From NCBI GenBank assembly GCA_027924645.1, contig BSBN01001688.1, positions 124,001-188,000 of the forward strand: a stretch of 64,000 nt of DNA, read 5' to 3'. Below the pieces are notes generated by a model that worked only from the letters and a program-made list of their open reading frames with translations, searched no databases and had not been told where the DNA came from. This stretch comes from Cunninghamia lanceolata (Eukaryota; Streptophyta; Pinopsida; Cupressales; Cupressaceae). Made by a program: the position numbers and the translations under genes. Shown piece by piece: positions 1-11,339 of the stretch. How positions within the stretch are numbered: position 1 is the first letter of the stretch; each line of letters begins with the position of its first letter.

Positions 1-987
1 AACAACACAGTAGATTTTCAAGTTAGTCATCAATTCTAGATGGGGAAAGTGGTTGTAGATAAGGACTTCTCTCTGTTGGAGGGAGCCCACCTATAGTAGC
101 CCTGGGAAACTGGCCTGATAGGCCAACAGATAGACTAGGTAAGAGGTCATGTAGAACTCCTTTATTTCAGTGACCTGATAAAGTTGCTCATCCATCTTGT
201 CACTTATAAATGATCCCTAGTCAATCCTCTTACCATCTATGATTTTGATGCAGAAGTGGCACATCCATGGATACCACTTCTCCACAGCAGGCAACCCAAA
301 TACTCTGCTCAAGAGGGCAATAAATCTCCTCCCATCTTGTTTAAATTCAATGTATGGTTGCACCGAAGCCATCTTCAATGGATGTTTCCTTTGTGTAATT
401 AGAAGATGTTGATTCATGTAACATGTGGCTATGGTAATCTTATTGTTGTAGAAGGTCAATGTTGAGTTCTCTGTAATTTTGTCATAGTCTGCATATGTGG
501 GTAGACCAAATACTCTATCAACCATGTCAAAAGAAATATCCAAAACTATGTTTCCTACTGGTCCAATCACCTTTTTGCTGCTAGCTTTATACTCTAGGGA
601 ACATGCCAATACTAGTTCAAGTACATGTACAGAAACTGGAAATGCGGCTGCCTGAATTAATCCAAAGTTATCCATGCACTGTGTCTGAAAAGACTTGTTG
701 TCTTCATTCCTTAGTTGCTACCAGTAGCCCCAAGGGTCTGGGTGTCCAATGTTTGTGTCTCCAATCTTTGGATAAGGGTTAGACAACTTAGAGGTGAGCA
801 GATATCCCTTGAATTCTAGCTTCTTCTCTACTACCAGAGGTGGTGGTGGTGCCTTAGCTATTTTCCCTGCATTCATACACACGACCAATCACTAGTGTTG
901 CAAGCTTATTCCATAGTTAGCCATTATCGAATCATTATAAACATTATTGAAAATTCCATAAAACAGTGGAAAATACATTATTCTGGG
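1..987 (-). pseudogene. Fragment of Tat/Ogre-like extra 5' ORF (ORF1), second copy
   Basis: The minus-strand frame from 675 to 217 carries the motif VFGLPTYADYDKI and corresponds, base for base with scattered substitutions, to 17951-18938 inside the long minus-strand element. The paralogous stretch there lies upstream of gag, so this is a detached piece of the extra ORF that precedes gag in that family. The similarity stops at the shared text 'cattattctgg' (about 987), where a plus-strand reverse transcriptase begins. The ORF continues past the left window edge. The stop after KRID is a TAG, shared with the other copy. Function of the protein is unknown to me; no catalytic motif was recognised. 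The junction at 987/988 joins two opposite-strand pieces of one family and probably reflects a rearrangement rather than a simple insertion. Confidence 0.6.
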
Positions 988-2094
988 TAGCTAACCTAGT
1001 ACAAGTAAGGAAGAAAAATGGAGACATCAGATTATGCGTAGATTTTAGAAATTTGAACAAAGCATCTGAAAAGGATAATTATCCTCTGCCTCCTATAGAC
1101 GAATTGCTGCAAGCAGTAAACGGAGCAAAGATGATGTCCTTTTTAGATGGTTTCTCAGGCTATAACCAGGTTTTAATAGATAGAGATGGCAGATTAAAAA
1201 CTACCTTCACTTGTAAATGGGGAAATTACGCATATAGAAGAATGCCTTTTGGTCTGATCAATGCAGGTGCCACTTTTCAGAGAGCCATGGACATTGCATT
1301 CTATGGGCTATCAGGTAAGTGCATTGTTGTGTATATGGATGATTTGACTGTGTATTCTGGAGATGCATCCGCTCACGCTGAAGATCTCAGGAAAATACTT
1401 AAGCGATGTGAGAGGTATGGAATTTCCCTTAATCCTAAAAAATGTTCATTTGGAGTTACTGAAGGTAAATTGCTAGGGCATGTCATTTCTAAAAATGGGA
1501 TATCGATTGACCCATATAGAATAGAATCAATAAAAAGTTTGCAAATACCAAACAATAGGAAAGAGTTAAAATCATTTTTTGGTCTTTGTTCAGAAGTTTA
1601 TCACGGGTTTTGCAGAAATCGTGCAACCGCTAAATGCCATGTTAAAGAAGGATGCGCAGATGGAGTGGACACCTATGGCTAAATCTGCATTCGAAGATAT
1701 CAAGAGGGCCATTTCTGACGCCCCTGTACTAGCGAGCCCAGACTACATAAAGCCGTTTTATATCTACTCCTTCGCATCCTCCCATTCAGTCGCGGCTGCC
1801 CTGACGCAAAAGGGTGAAGACAATGAGGAAAAACCCATTGCATTTATGAGAGCACCTCTGAAAGACGCACAATTAAGATATCTAGATACCGAAAGACAAG
1901 CATTTGCGTTAATAAAGGCCGTGAAAAAATTTAGGCATTATATTTTGCGTAGCCAGATCAAAGCTATAGTGCCAAACGCAGCCGTAAAGATGCTGCTGAT
2001 GCAGAACGAACCTGGAGAAAAGAGAGCCAAATGGATCACCACATTGCAAGAGTTTGACATGGAAATCATTCCAATGAAGCTGGTCAAAGGGTAG
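988..2094 (+). pseudogene. Ty3/gypsy reverse transcriptase and degenerate native RNase H (element B)
   Basis: The frame starts abruptly inside the RT palm at VANLVQVRKKNGD; the fingers, protease and gag are missing. RT hallmarks are visible: LCVDFRNLN, FLDGFSGYNQ, MPFGLINAGATFQRAM and the catalytic VYMDD at about 1331-1345. A frameshift near 1600 moves the reading into a second frame (1579-2094) that covers the connection and RNase H-like domain. In that domain the position of the first catalytic aspartate reads YSFASS instead of the usual YTDAS, and the later TDH position reads VPNA, so it should be catalytically dead. The glutamate of TERQAFAL remains. The frame ends at a TAG (2092-2094) where the paralogous minus-strand copy keeps CAG. 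The same family as 12799-11340. Confidence 0.85.
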
Positions 2095-3422
2095 GCATTG
2101 GTGCAAACAATAGCAAACACAGACCCAGATCTGATAAAACAACAGTATGTGCTGAATTCTCATCACATATCAGACTGGTATGGTGATTTAAATACTTTTC
2201 TAATAGCTAGAAAATACCCAAATAGGATGAAAGCTTCTCAGAGGAGAGATTTGAAGATTAAAGCACAAAAATATATGGTACAAAGAGGTCTTCTATTTAG
2301 GAAGAACCATGATGGAATTTATTTGAGATGTCTAAATAGAGCTGAAGCGGATAAAGTGTTAACAGAACTGCATGACAAGTACAGAATTGGTCATGGTTCC
2401 CATCTAGCTACAACGCACAAGATATTAAGGGCGGGCTATTATTGGCCCACAATGTTTAGAGATACAGAGAGTCACATTAAGAGTTGCCACACCTATCAGA
2501 CTACAGCAGATAAGGGAAGAAATCAGGCCAACCCATTACAACCTGTGATTGAATCAAGACCATTTGCACAGTGGGGCCTGGATTTTATTGGAGTCATCAA
2601 TCCTCCATCTTCTATAGGACACAAGTTCATACTGACGGTGACAGACTACTGTACAAGGTGGACTGAGGCCGCATGCTACAAATTCTCCACAACTGAGGTA
2701 GTTATCAAGTTTCTTGAAGAAAACATCATCACCAGGTTTGGAACTCCCTATTCATTGTATGTGACAACGGCCCTGCTTTCTCTTCTTTAAAATTTTCTAA
2801 ATGGGCATTTGAATACGGGATTGTTTTAAAGTTTTCTTCAAATTATTACCCTCAAGGTAATGGATTAGCTGAGTCTACGAACAAAATTTTATTAGATATA
2901 ATCAAAAAGCTAATTGCAAAGAGTCCGAGAGACTGGAATACCTTGTTAAAATACGCACTGTGGGTAGATAGGACCAAGTTCAAAACAGCTTTAGGTAGTA
3001 CACCTTATCATTTAGTTTATGGGACTGATCCCATACTTCCAATAAATCTGAGAATACCAATCTAGAGTTTTGCCAATGAATTTTTAGGCTTTGATAACCA
3101 TAGGGAAGCCAGGATAGTACAAATGCTACAACTAGAAGAGAAAAGAGGTCAAGCCATCGAGAAATTTGCCAAACACCAAGCAGTAGTAAAGAGGTGGTTT
3201 GATAAGAGGGCAAGAGTCAAGACATTTAGGATATCAGACTTAGTGCTGTGCTGGGATAAAGCACATGAAAAGAAAGGGAGCCATGGAAAATTTGATAAAC
3301 TATGACTAGGTCCATTGCAAGTCTCAGAAATAATAGGAGACAACACATTTAGACTCAAGACCTTGACAGGGGAAGATGTGCCATTACCAGTTAATGGCCA
3401 ACATTTGAAACACTACTTCTAG
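2095..3422 (+). pseudogene. Ty3/gypsy integrase (element B)
   Basis: Continuation of the pol frame after the 2092 TAG. It contains the H2C2-like zinc-binding region (HDKYRIGH...KSCHTYQ, where the usual final cysteine is tyrosine), the first catalytic aspartate in GLDFIG, a frameshift near 2755, then the second aspartate in CDNGPAF and the glutamate in LAEST. The D-to-E spacing is exactly 35 intervening residues when the frame is followed. Downstream are VYGTDPILP and the C-terminal SH3-like part ending near GQHLKHYF at 3420. Further in-frame stops lie at about 3064 (TAG) and 3303 (TGA, where tryptophan is expected). The catalytic triad is complete although the gene is broken. It would insert retrotransposon cDNA into nuclear DNA. 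Confidence 0.85.
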
Positions 3423-4445
3423 GCCTGAGGTAAAGGGGCAGTCCATTTTTGTGTAATGTAGTGTAAGTAATGTACAGTTTTCTTTTGCTATTTCTTTTTT
3501 AGGATTAGTTGTTTGTATAGTTTTATTTTCTGTTTCTTTCCGTTTGTTGTTTTGTTTCTGTTCTTTTGTTTGTACAGTCTTCTTTTGCTTTGTTTTGTTT
3601 TTCTTGTACAGTCTGCTGTTTGGTTCGTTGTTTTCTCCTCAACAGGGATCTTTGTTTTTTCCTTTAGAGTATTAAGGAGCAAGCTAACAACCATTCAAAA
3701 TAGTATAAAATTTAGAATATTTAGGTTGATTATTTGCAATTTATGCATAACTTGTTGTGATTGTCATGAATGTAGAGAGTTGTTTACCTTCTGAAATTTT
3801 GTATTCAATAAATGTGATTGAGAATTCAAGGGAGGTTTCTCACGATGACACACCTAAAATCCTTGGGTTTGTTGAACCTACCAGTGTAGATATTAGGTGA
3901 AAAATTTGAGGTCACCCTTGCTACCATTACAATTCTCAGCTTAATTTTAGCAAGTGTTCACTCCTTGCATCATGAAGTTACAACTGCAATATCTTGTGAA
4001 ATCACTTTCAAAAATTAGAAAATATAAAATTTAAAATGAATAAAGCAGATTATACTAAAAATATAGATTAAGCCATCTAAGTAACTCTACCGGGGCTATA
4101 GACGCTCTCTGGCAGTGGGGCTCTACTTAGGAGAATTGTAACGATAACCTTGCCGGGGCTATAGACGCTCACTAGCAACAAGGCTCTATTTGGTTAGCTA
4201 TGAGGGAATATCCTCAACTACGTAGGCTAATGTCAGTCACTGGTTTGTTCAACTGATCTTCAAGATGAGGATAATTGATCACGTGCACATACTTAAACTG
4301 AAAATGAAAATTCATGCACCCTTATTGAATGCCTTATGTCTCAAGTTGAATAACAATTTGCAAGAAAGATAGTTGGAAGTTATGGATTTATTTCATTTAG
4401 TTTTCTTAAATGCTTTGAATTTAATTACTTTGTTTGGTTTCTAGT
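3423..4445 (+). other. Non-coding 3' internal region of element B
   Basis: Pyrimidine-rich tract (3478-3660), then AT-rich sequence with no convincing frame. The last ~20 bases, with the text ctttgtttggtttctag, resemble the ctttgttttggttggcatct that abuts the LTR of the minus-strand relative at about 8817-8838, which supports an LTR boundary just after 4445. No classical polypurine tract is visible at either boundary. Confidence 0.4.
4083..4196 (+). repeat. Two-copy ~60 bp tandem repeat
   Basis: Two adjacent units share ccggggctatagacgctc followed by a variable stretch and ggctcta. First unit about 4083-4137, second 4144-4196. Within each unit GGGGCT and AGCC/GGCTCT blocks could pair. It lies in the non-coding tail between integrase and LTR of element B. 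Confidence 0.6.
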
Positions 4446-7240
4446 TGTTGTGATGTTCACAACACGCCCCATTTTACTCCTTAGCAAAATGAGGACCCCT
4501 GTTGTCGTTGTTGTTTGTGCTTTTTGTGTGTGTTGTTTTGCTTGGTGGTAAAGGGAAAAGGGGATTAAAATATACAAACCTTGTTGAAAATAGAGAAAAA
4601 ATGCATTTTCAATACCAGTGCATGATATGGTTGGATTCCTTGTGAAAAATGAGCTAGGGTTGTTTTTTGAACCATCTTAAAATTCGCCATATTTTGCAAG
4701 TTATGATCATTTTGGTAAAATGTACATTCAGGTTTGTATATCGCTTTCATATACAAGGTCGTTTGTTTTTTCTTTTTCCTTGTATGCATTTGATGAAAGT
4801 TTTGATATATACATACAAGTGGACCCGAAGTGGTTTTAGGTTAAAGAAAATTGTTGTTTTAAATCCACTTTGTATCTCACATTTGTATGTTTGGCAGGTA
4901 AAATATATAGGGCACTTCATGCATGCGTGGACCCGAAAGTTTATTAAATAAAGAAGATCCTTGTATGTATCCTTGCTTGTATGTGAGGTTGGATACAAAG
5001 TGAACAGTGCATGGGTCCCCCCCTCATCGGCCTAACTTTTGATATCGGCGGGGGGTTGTTTTGTCTTAGCGATATCCTGTGTTTCACCGATAAACGTTTA
5101 GTATCAGCCTAACTGTGGCTATCGGAGTTGGATGATAATTTCACGCCGAAGGGTTTGGTCCTGCCAATGGTGCGGGGAGTTGCATATGTAATGCTATTGA
5201 TGTGACTTTTGGTATCAGTGAAGTTCTGAATTGCCTCGCCAATATCTTATGTTACGCTGACAGAAGAAAAGACTTAGCCGAATAATAAAAGACATCGGCC
5301 AAACAATGGCGATCGGCGGAGAAAATTTTGGCCGTGCCGATAGGCAATGTTATGCTGATAGAAAGAAAGTAGTTAAGAGCTATCGGTAGGGGTTTTGTTA
5401 ACTGCGTCGATAAAGGTAGATCACACCGACAGTACGAGGATACAAGTCATTAGGGCTATATCGGCCAAAGTGAAACGATCGGCCAAATATTTTGAGCCCG
5501 TGCCGATAGTGTTACATCACGCCGATGGATGGGGAACGATATACAGAGAATTTGAACAGGGGCATTGGCGTAAGGTGGACGATCGGAATGAAACATTAAG
5601 CCCGCGCCGATGAATGAAAGTCATGCCGATAGGAAAGAAACACAAGTCAATAAGGCTATTTCGATGAAAGTTGAGCGATTGGTATGAAATTTGCTTGGAC
5701 TCTCCGATGAGTGGATCTCACACCGATAGGCGGGGAAAGACAGAACAATAGGAATTTAAGGGCATTTTAGGGCCCGAATGCGTGTTTTTGGTCAACAATG
5801 GTTGACCCGACCAGTTTAATGTTGTATTTGCATTTTGGACTCAATTTTCACATATTTGGGTCCGATTGATGCGTTCACACTGTCACAACTAGATTTGGTA
5901 GATTGTTTTCCTTCCTGCAGGTTTATTAAATGTTAATACTTATTGTTTATCTTTTTTTTTGCAGGTTTGTAGGTGAAGAAGGGCTGAAACTTGATGATGA
6001 TGACATCACGGAGGAGGGAAATCCGATCTCAGGAGTAGGGGAAGATAAGGACGAAGGGTGAGGAAGTCAAAGGTCTTCATTTATGAATGACAAAATGCAG
6101 CTGAAGACATTACTGCAGTAGACCACAGAAGTTATTATTGAGCTGCTAGGGTTTTTGAGTGGCATATTTCACCCAGATTGGTTGTATACTCAAAGGTATT
6201 TTGGGAGACTTGTTCTCCAGCATTTATTGTTGTAGCCAGAGGTTTGAACCATTGTTTAACTAGGGTTTTGAATTGTATTGAGGACAATCAAAAAGTCTAT
6301 ATATTGTGCATCTCTACTTTGTAAAACTTTACACAGGGATTTTTAGAAAATAGCTAGTAGTTGTATTAAAGGGACCTTTTAGTTTAGAAGTAGAAGAAGG
6401 AGGTCGCCTATGTCTGCAATAAGGAATGAGTGGAACATCTAGCTTCCTTACTATATCTGTAAAGCTTGTAAGTTTTTTGTAATTTGATCATTGAAGCTAA
6501 GAGTCATTCAGACATTGTAAATCTTATATGACTATCTGTTTCTAATACAATTGAATCAGGGATTCTGCATCTATCTTCTGAGTGTTTTCTTGCTCTTCAT
6601 TGTGTTTGAAACATTTTCTCTTAGAGCTTGCAATCTTAAGTGTATGTTTGTGAAAATGCTCAGAACTTACATTTAAGGTTTTTTCTGTGGATTTGATCAA
6701 TTTGCTGCAATACTTATAAAGTGCATAACAGAACAATTAGATCCTTTGGTAGAATGAATGGAGTTTAGATTAGATCTTTCTAACTTTTCCCAACCTATCT
6801 GAAAATACTTAGCTTCAAACATAGAAATCTAAAGGAAATTGTCTCACATTTGAAAAGCATGTATAACTAAGTTTGAAGAAGACAGTTTTCATAAATATTT
6901 AAGAGAGGAAAGCTGCAATAATTCAAGAAGACCATTCAAAAGTTTTGCAGCATAGTAAATATTTTATGCAAAAGGAATGAACAACTTGCTGATATTTATG
7001 ATCTTTTTGCATAGTTTGAGTCCAGTTGATCATCAAGAAACCCTAAACTACGTAAGGCCCCTTGAACATTACAGCTTCACATCGACCAACTGAATTTGCC
7101 CAACAGGTCAAGACTTGACCATATTAAACTTGGGATTAAGTGAATCTTAACCTATTCCTTCATATCTTTCAAGTTAGTTTTGGTTCATTTTATGTGAATT
7201 TTAACTAATTGTTATGATTGCATCAAAACCATCATCAACA
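4446..7240 (+). repeat. Probable 3' LTR of element B (about 2.8 kb)
   Basis: Starts TGTTGTGATG and ends CATCATCAACA, giving inverted ends close to TGTTG(A/T)GATG. About 30 bases in it has the block CATTTT...AAAATGAGGACCCC, also found near the start of the minus-strand element's LTR (CATTTTGTGACCAAAATAGGGACCCC), so the 5' edge is supported by family comparison. The 3' edge is inferred from the inverted end and from the next LTR starting at 7249. Text at about 6290-6560 (short A/T-rich steps, 'ttgtaatttgatcattgaag') looks like an LTR U3/R region. The partner 5' LTR is absent from the window, so length is uncertain. Confidence 0.5.
5040..5760 (+). repeat. Degenerate CGAT/ATCGG-rich repeat inside LTR
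   Basis: The motifs gccgata, cgatcggc and tatcggc recur at short irregular intervals on both strands, roughly every 30-60 bases, against an otherwise AT-rich background. Neighbouring phrases such as 'gccgataggaaagaaa' and 'gccgatagg' reappear with changes, so it looks like an old tandem expansion. CpG is unusually frequent here for a decayed plant transposon. Comparable CGAT-rich text occurs at 37515-37800 and, more weakly, within the LTRs at 8395-8600 and 20105-20330. Confidence 0.5.
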
Positions 7241-7248
7241 CTTTCATA

Positions 7249-8816
7249 TGCTAAAAGAATGGGAAGAGCATAAGAGGAAGGCTCGACGGTGAAAATCTGA
7301 CAAAGCAGTCTCAAAGAAATTATCATCAAAGCAAGAGACTAAACTCCAAACTCTAAGAAAATCTATATAGTTGGGAGTCAGAGGCGGGGCTTACTCCTAT
7401 GATCAAGCAGCACGTAAGGGGGAAACAAGGAGGCCCGACGCCTGAACCCCAACGCTTCACTAAAATAAACGGGACACAGAATTTAGAGGCTATCTCTAAC
7501 CAAACAAGAAGTCACAACAATGAAGCTCCAATGGCCAAGCTCTTATGCCTTACTAAAGAACGAAGAGCGGGATGCGGGAGTGACACTTATCAAAGTAAAT
7601 TGGAAAGGGAAACGATGAACCCCCGATGCCCGAACTCTAACAATCAAAGAAAGGCGTATGCGGGATTGGAAGGAAGAACCTTAGGCTACTAAAGAGGAAG
7701 GAAAAAGATCAGAAGCCCAATCTCTATCATTCCAATGTATAATGAAAGCAAAAGGTACCCAAAACAACCTAAAGAGGGAAAATGAAAGATCAGAAACCCG
7801 ATCTTTGCCATTCCAACCATCCAAAAGCACAAAGTACAAATAGCCTCAAGAAACATGCATAGTAAAAAATGGATTTAATGGCCCCAAACTTGAAAAACTA
7901 AAACCCTTTCGTAAAACGCTCAGTAATAACTAAAACAACCCAAAACAACAAGATTTAAGCACAAATCAACCAATAAAATCATGGCCATAACCCCAAATCC
8001 AAAATTAAAGCATGCAAAGCAAATGGGGTGAGGAATAAACGTAATACCAACTTGAAAATGCACACAAAGTCAATGAAGGGGTTAAAAAACTTGAAATCTA
8101 CACTCCAACAGCAACGCACTTTAATCCAAATCATGAAAATACAGTAGAAGATCAAAAAGATCACAATGTGAAGATTGGATTCGCAAAGCTCGGAGAGAAA
8201 CCGGATGTAGAAAGATTGAGTGAAAATAAATGAGCTCAAAATAGCAATAAAAGAGGGTTGTTACACATGCGGGAGACCGCCATTAATGTGCCACCAAAGG
8301 GTAGGTGGAGGGAAATCAATTCCCACACCCCAAAACCAGCCAAAGACTGACTTTGATGCTGTGCAGGTGATCTACCAACTCCACACTATTGTCCTCTAGA
8401 TCGGTCCATCGGGGAATGCTTCACAGTCATTCAAAGATGACCAACCCTAACGTAATGATGTTCGTACAAGCTCGGCAACAGTCCACCGACCAGAGCATCG
8501 GAGATGATTTTACTGTCATGCAATCATGAAAAACTCTAACATTCCAAAGGGAAATTCTAGCAAACAGGGCAAAGACAAATCAACAAGTAAAACCATCGGA
8601 GCTTCGGATCCCCCTTCGAGAGCACCGGAAGGCCAAAGTCAAAAAGTCTGACAGCAAAAAATTAAAAAAAAGGCTAAGTGTAAATCATAGGGAGTCCAAA
8701 CCAGAAATTCTAGCCTCTTTTCCAAAGTCATGATAAAGCAGCATACTTCACTTAGCAAGACAAAAGAAGGGGGGTCCCTATTTTGGTCACAAAATGAGGT
8801 GCCTTATAGGACCACA
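7249..8816 (-). repeat. 3' LTR of element A
   Basis: Direct repeat partner of 18981-20532, with clear co-linear similarity from 'tatgctaaaagaatgggaag' to 'ttggtcacaaaa...ggaccaca'. Differences are frequent (substitutions and short indels), indicating an old insertion. Similarity extends a few bases beyond the TG/CA ends (ctttcRta), so the edge is uncertain by about 8 bases. Confidence 0.8.
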
Positions 8817-9284
8817 ATAGATGCCAACCAAAACAAAGAATGCTCCTGAGCATTCCAAGTTACACAATCAATCAAGGACACAAGCCCCAAGCATTATCAA
8901 CCATAGCAGAAGTATGAATACCAGACCCAACTAAGAGCAAGGATGAATCAAACACAAGATCAAATGCATCTAGAATCCAAGTGTGTGCATGTGATTCATT
9001 CCCCTTCCTTAAGTATACAAGAGTTTGTCAATCACAAACCAAGACTTGGACAAAGTAAGATGGCTAATTTCAGCAACTTGTAAAGGTACTCTGGTTCTTC
9101 ATTAACTGATATCATTGTTATTGCTTGCACCATCACAGTTGTTGTATAAAATATGAAGTTCATGATGCACTTCTTTAGAGGATGATGAAGTCTTGTAGTA
9201 ATTGATGGAGGTATCGTCACATCTTCTTTTATGAATCATCAGGTTCTCCATCTTTTACTTCTATCTCTTCTCTCTTTTTTTTGC

Positions 9285-9315
<31 letters not shown>

Positions 9316-10060
9316 TTCTCTTCCTTTTTTCTCTTTTTTTATTTACAAACCCTTCTCCTATTATGCTCTTCCAATCATTCTATCTCTGTCATCTTTTGCT
9401 CATGGTGCTTTCATTCTTCCAGCACTAGAGGTCAACTGCCAGGTTAGGAGCCACAGCGATCTTCATAGGGGCATACAACCGTTTAGACCAGAGGTAATAA
9501 TTACAGAATTAAGTTTATCCACCCAACTCTTGGTCATAATCAACTCATTCTGGTATACATAAAGAAGTATTTGTGTGAGATAAGATATAGGATTCCAAGA
9601 AAGCATCATCCCAAGTACAAGATCCAAACAAGCTCCTATTTAGACCAGCAAACCCACAATTGATATGCATGACAAAACCAGACACTTGGGAGAAAGACCA
9701 GTCAAATAATCAAGGAATGATCCAAAGCATTTATTTCAAAGGCAAATGCTTCATTCTGCCCATTTTCTAACCAAAACAAAAGTCCTTTGAAATCAGGCAA
9801 AAGGGTATACCATCTTTGAAAACTGAATCAAAATAGAATGCTTGAGAGCAAAATAGGATTTCAAATGAAAAGACAAACAAATACTGAGCAGTTAAACAAC
9901 ACCAAAGACTAAAAGAAAAAGAAAAACCAAACAAATGAAAATGAAAGCTGACCTAAAATAAACTTCAAAACAAGACACATTGATTAGGACACACAAAACA
10001 AGATTTCTACTCTAGCTATGTACAAGGTGGTTAGTTGTCTCCCAGACAAGCTCTCTCAAT
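8817..10060 (-). other. Non-coding 3' internal region of element A
   Basis: Lies between integrase and 3' LTR on the minus strand. Short minus-strand open stretches exist (for example 9220-9032 and text around 9545-9427), but none shows a domain I can name. A (TA)n run occupies about 9285-9316. Confidence 0.4.
9285..9316. repeat. (TA)n microsatellite
   Basis: An almost uninterrupted run of TA dinucleotides about 30 bases long, flanked by pyrimidine-rich sequence. It lies in the non-coding 3' region of element A. Confidence 0.9.
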
Positions 10061-11160
10061 TTGGGAAGTATTGCTTGAGGTATCACCCATTAACTGGTAA
10101 TGGGATGAGTTCCCTAGATAGACAGCTGACATGAAAGGTGTTCTCTCCAAGGATCTCTACAATCTGATAAGGCCCTAACCATAATTTGTCAAACTTGGAA
10201 TGGTCTCCTTTCCTCTCTTTAGCTTTATCCCACATGAGAACTAAGTCACTGAGTCTAAAGGATTTGATGGTAGCCCTTTTATCAAACCATATCTCAACTA
10301 CCCCTTAATGTCTCACAAAGTGTTCTAGAGTAGCAATCCTCTTTTCTTCTAGGTTCAGAAGGTTTAGTAATCTGGCTTCTATTTTATCTTCAATCCCCAA
10401 ATAGTCCCTGATGAATTGTAAAGTTGGAATTTTCAGGTTCATAGGGAAAACAAGGTTTTGCCCATAGACCAATTGATAGGGAGAGGTGCCCAATGAAGAC
10501 TTTACTTAGGTTCTATCATCCCCTAATGTAAACTTAAGTTGGTTATGCCAGTCCCTAGGGTTCTTTTCCAACAATTGTTTGATAACACCAATCATATTCT
10601 TATTTGTTGATTTAGAAACACCATTTCCTTGAGGATAATAATTGGAAGAAAACTTAAGGATTACCTCATTTTCAAAAGTCCATTGCACCAACTTAGCAGA
10701 AGAGAAAGCAGAGCCATTGTCACATACCAGAGCAAAAGGCATACCAAACTTGGTGATAATGTGTTCCTCTAGAAACTTGATTGTATCAATGGTACAATCT
10801 TTGCAAGCCAGCGTCTCAATCCACTGTGTGCAATAATCTGTAGCTATTAAGATGTAACCTATGCCCTACAGAAGAACTTGGGTTAATCATACCAATGAAA
10901 TCTAGGCCCAACTGGGCAAATGGTCTTACCTCATATATTGGTTGCAACAGCATAGCAAAATTTCTTTCCCTGGAGGCTGAAGTTTGGTAGGTATGACACT
11001 TCCTCACATGTTGATGAGCATCCTTGAAGACATGAGGCCAATAATATCCTTCCCTAAGGATCTGATGTGATGTTGCATCTCTTGACCCATGGCCAGTGAC
11101 AAATTTGTCATGAAACTCGGTCAGTACTTGTTCTGCTTCCTATCTATTCAGACATCTCAG
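10060..11160 (-). pseudogene. Ty3/gypsy integrase (element A)
   Basis: Minus-strand reading shows the zinc-binding region with RKCHTYQT near 11005-10985 (tyrosine in place of the last cysteine, as in element B). The core follows: GLDFIGMINP around 10900, then VCDNGSAFSS near 10727. The position of the catalytic glutamate reads GVSKSTNK instead of GLAEST, so the third catalytic residue is lysine and this copy is dead. VYGQNLVFPMNL follows near 10460, and the end LPVNG-like text is at about 10100-10070. The region is broken by several stops and frameshifts. Compared with the plus-strand integrase at 2095-3422 it is collinear throughout. Confidence 0.8.
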
Positions 11161-11339
11161 GTATATTCCTTCAAAGTTCCTTCTATATAGGACTCTAGAT
11201 TTGATCATGTAGTTCTAACTTTTAATATTTAAAGCCCTTCTCTGAGTGGAGTTCATGTGCACTGGGTACTTGCCACTTAGTAGGTACAACACTATGTCTT
11301 GATACTAGGGATTTGTAGTGATGCCCTCCACGGATTAGT

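Noticed and set aside
3488..3794. Phe/Leu-rich open frames on both strands.
   Set aside because: They come from a pyrimidine-rich tract in the retrotransposon's non-coding tail.
7399..7692. 97-codon plus-strand frame at 7399-7692.
   Set aside because: Lies within the LTR of element A; the second LTR copy does not keep it open, and no domain was recognised.
9231..9562. Plus-strand frames around the TA repeat.
   Set aside because: Driven by the (TA)n run and poly-pyrimidine sequence in a retrotransposon 3' region; no domain.
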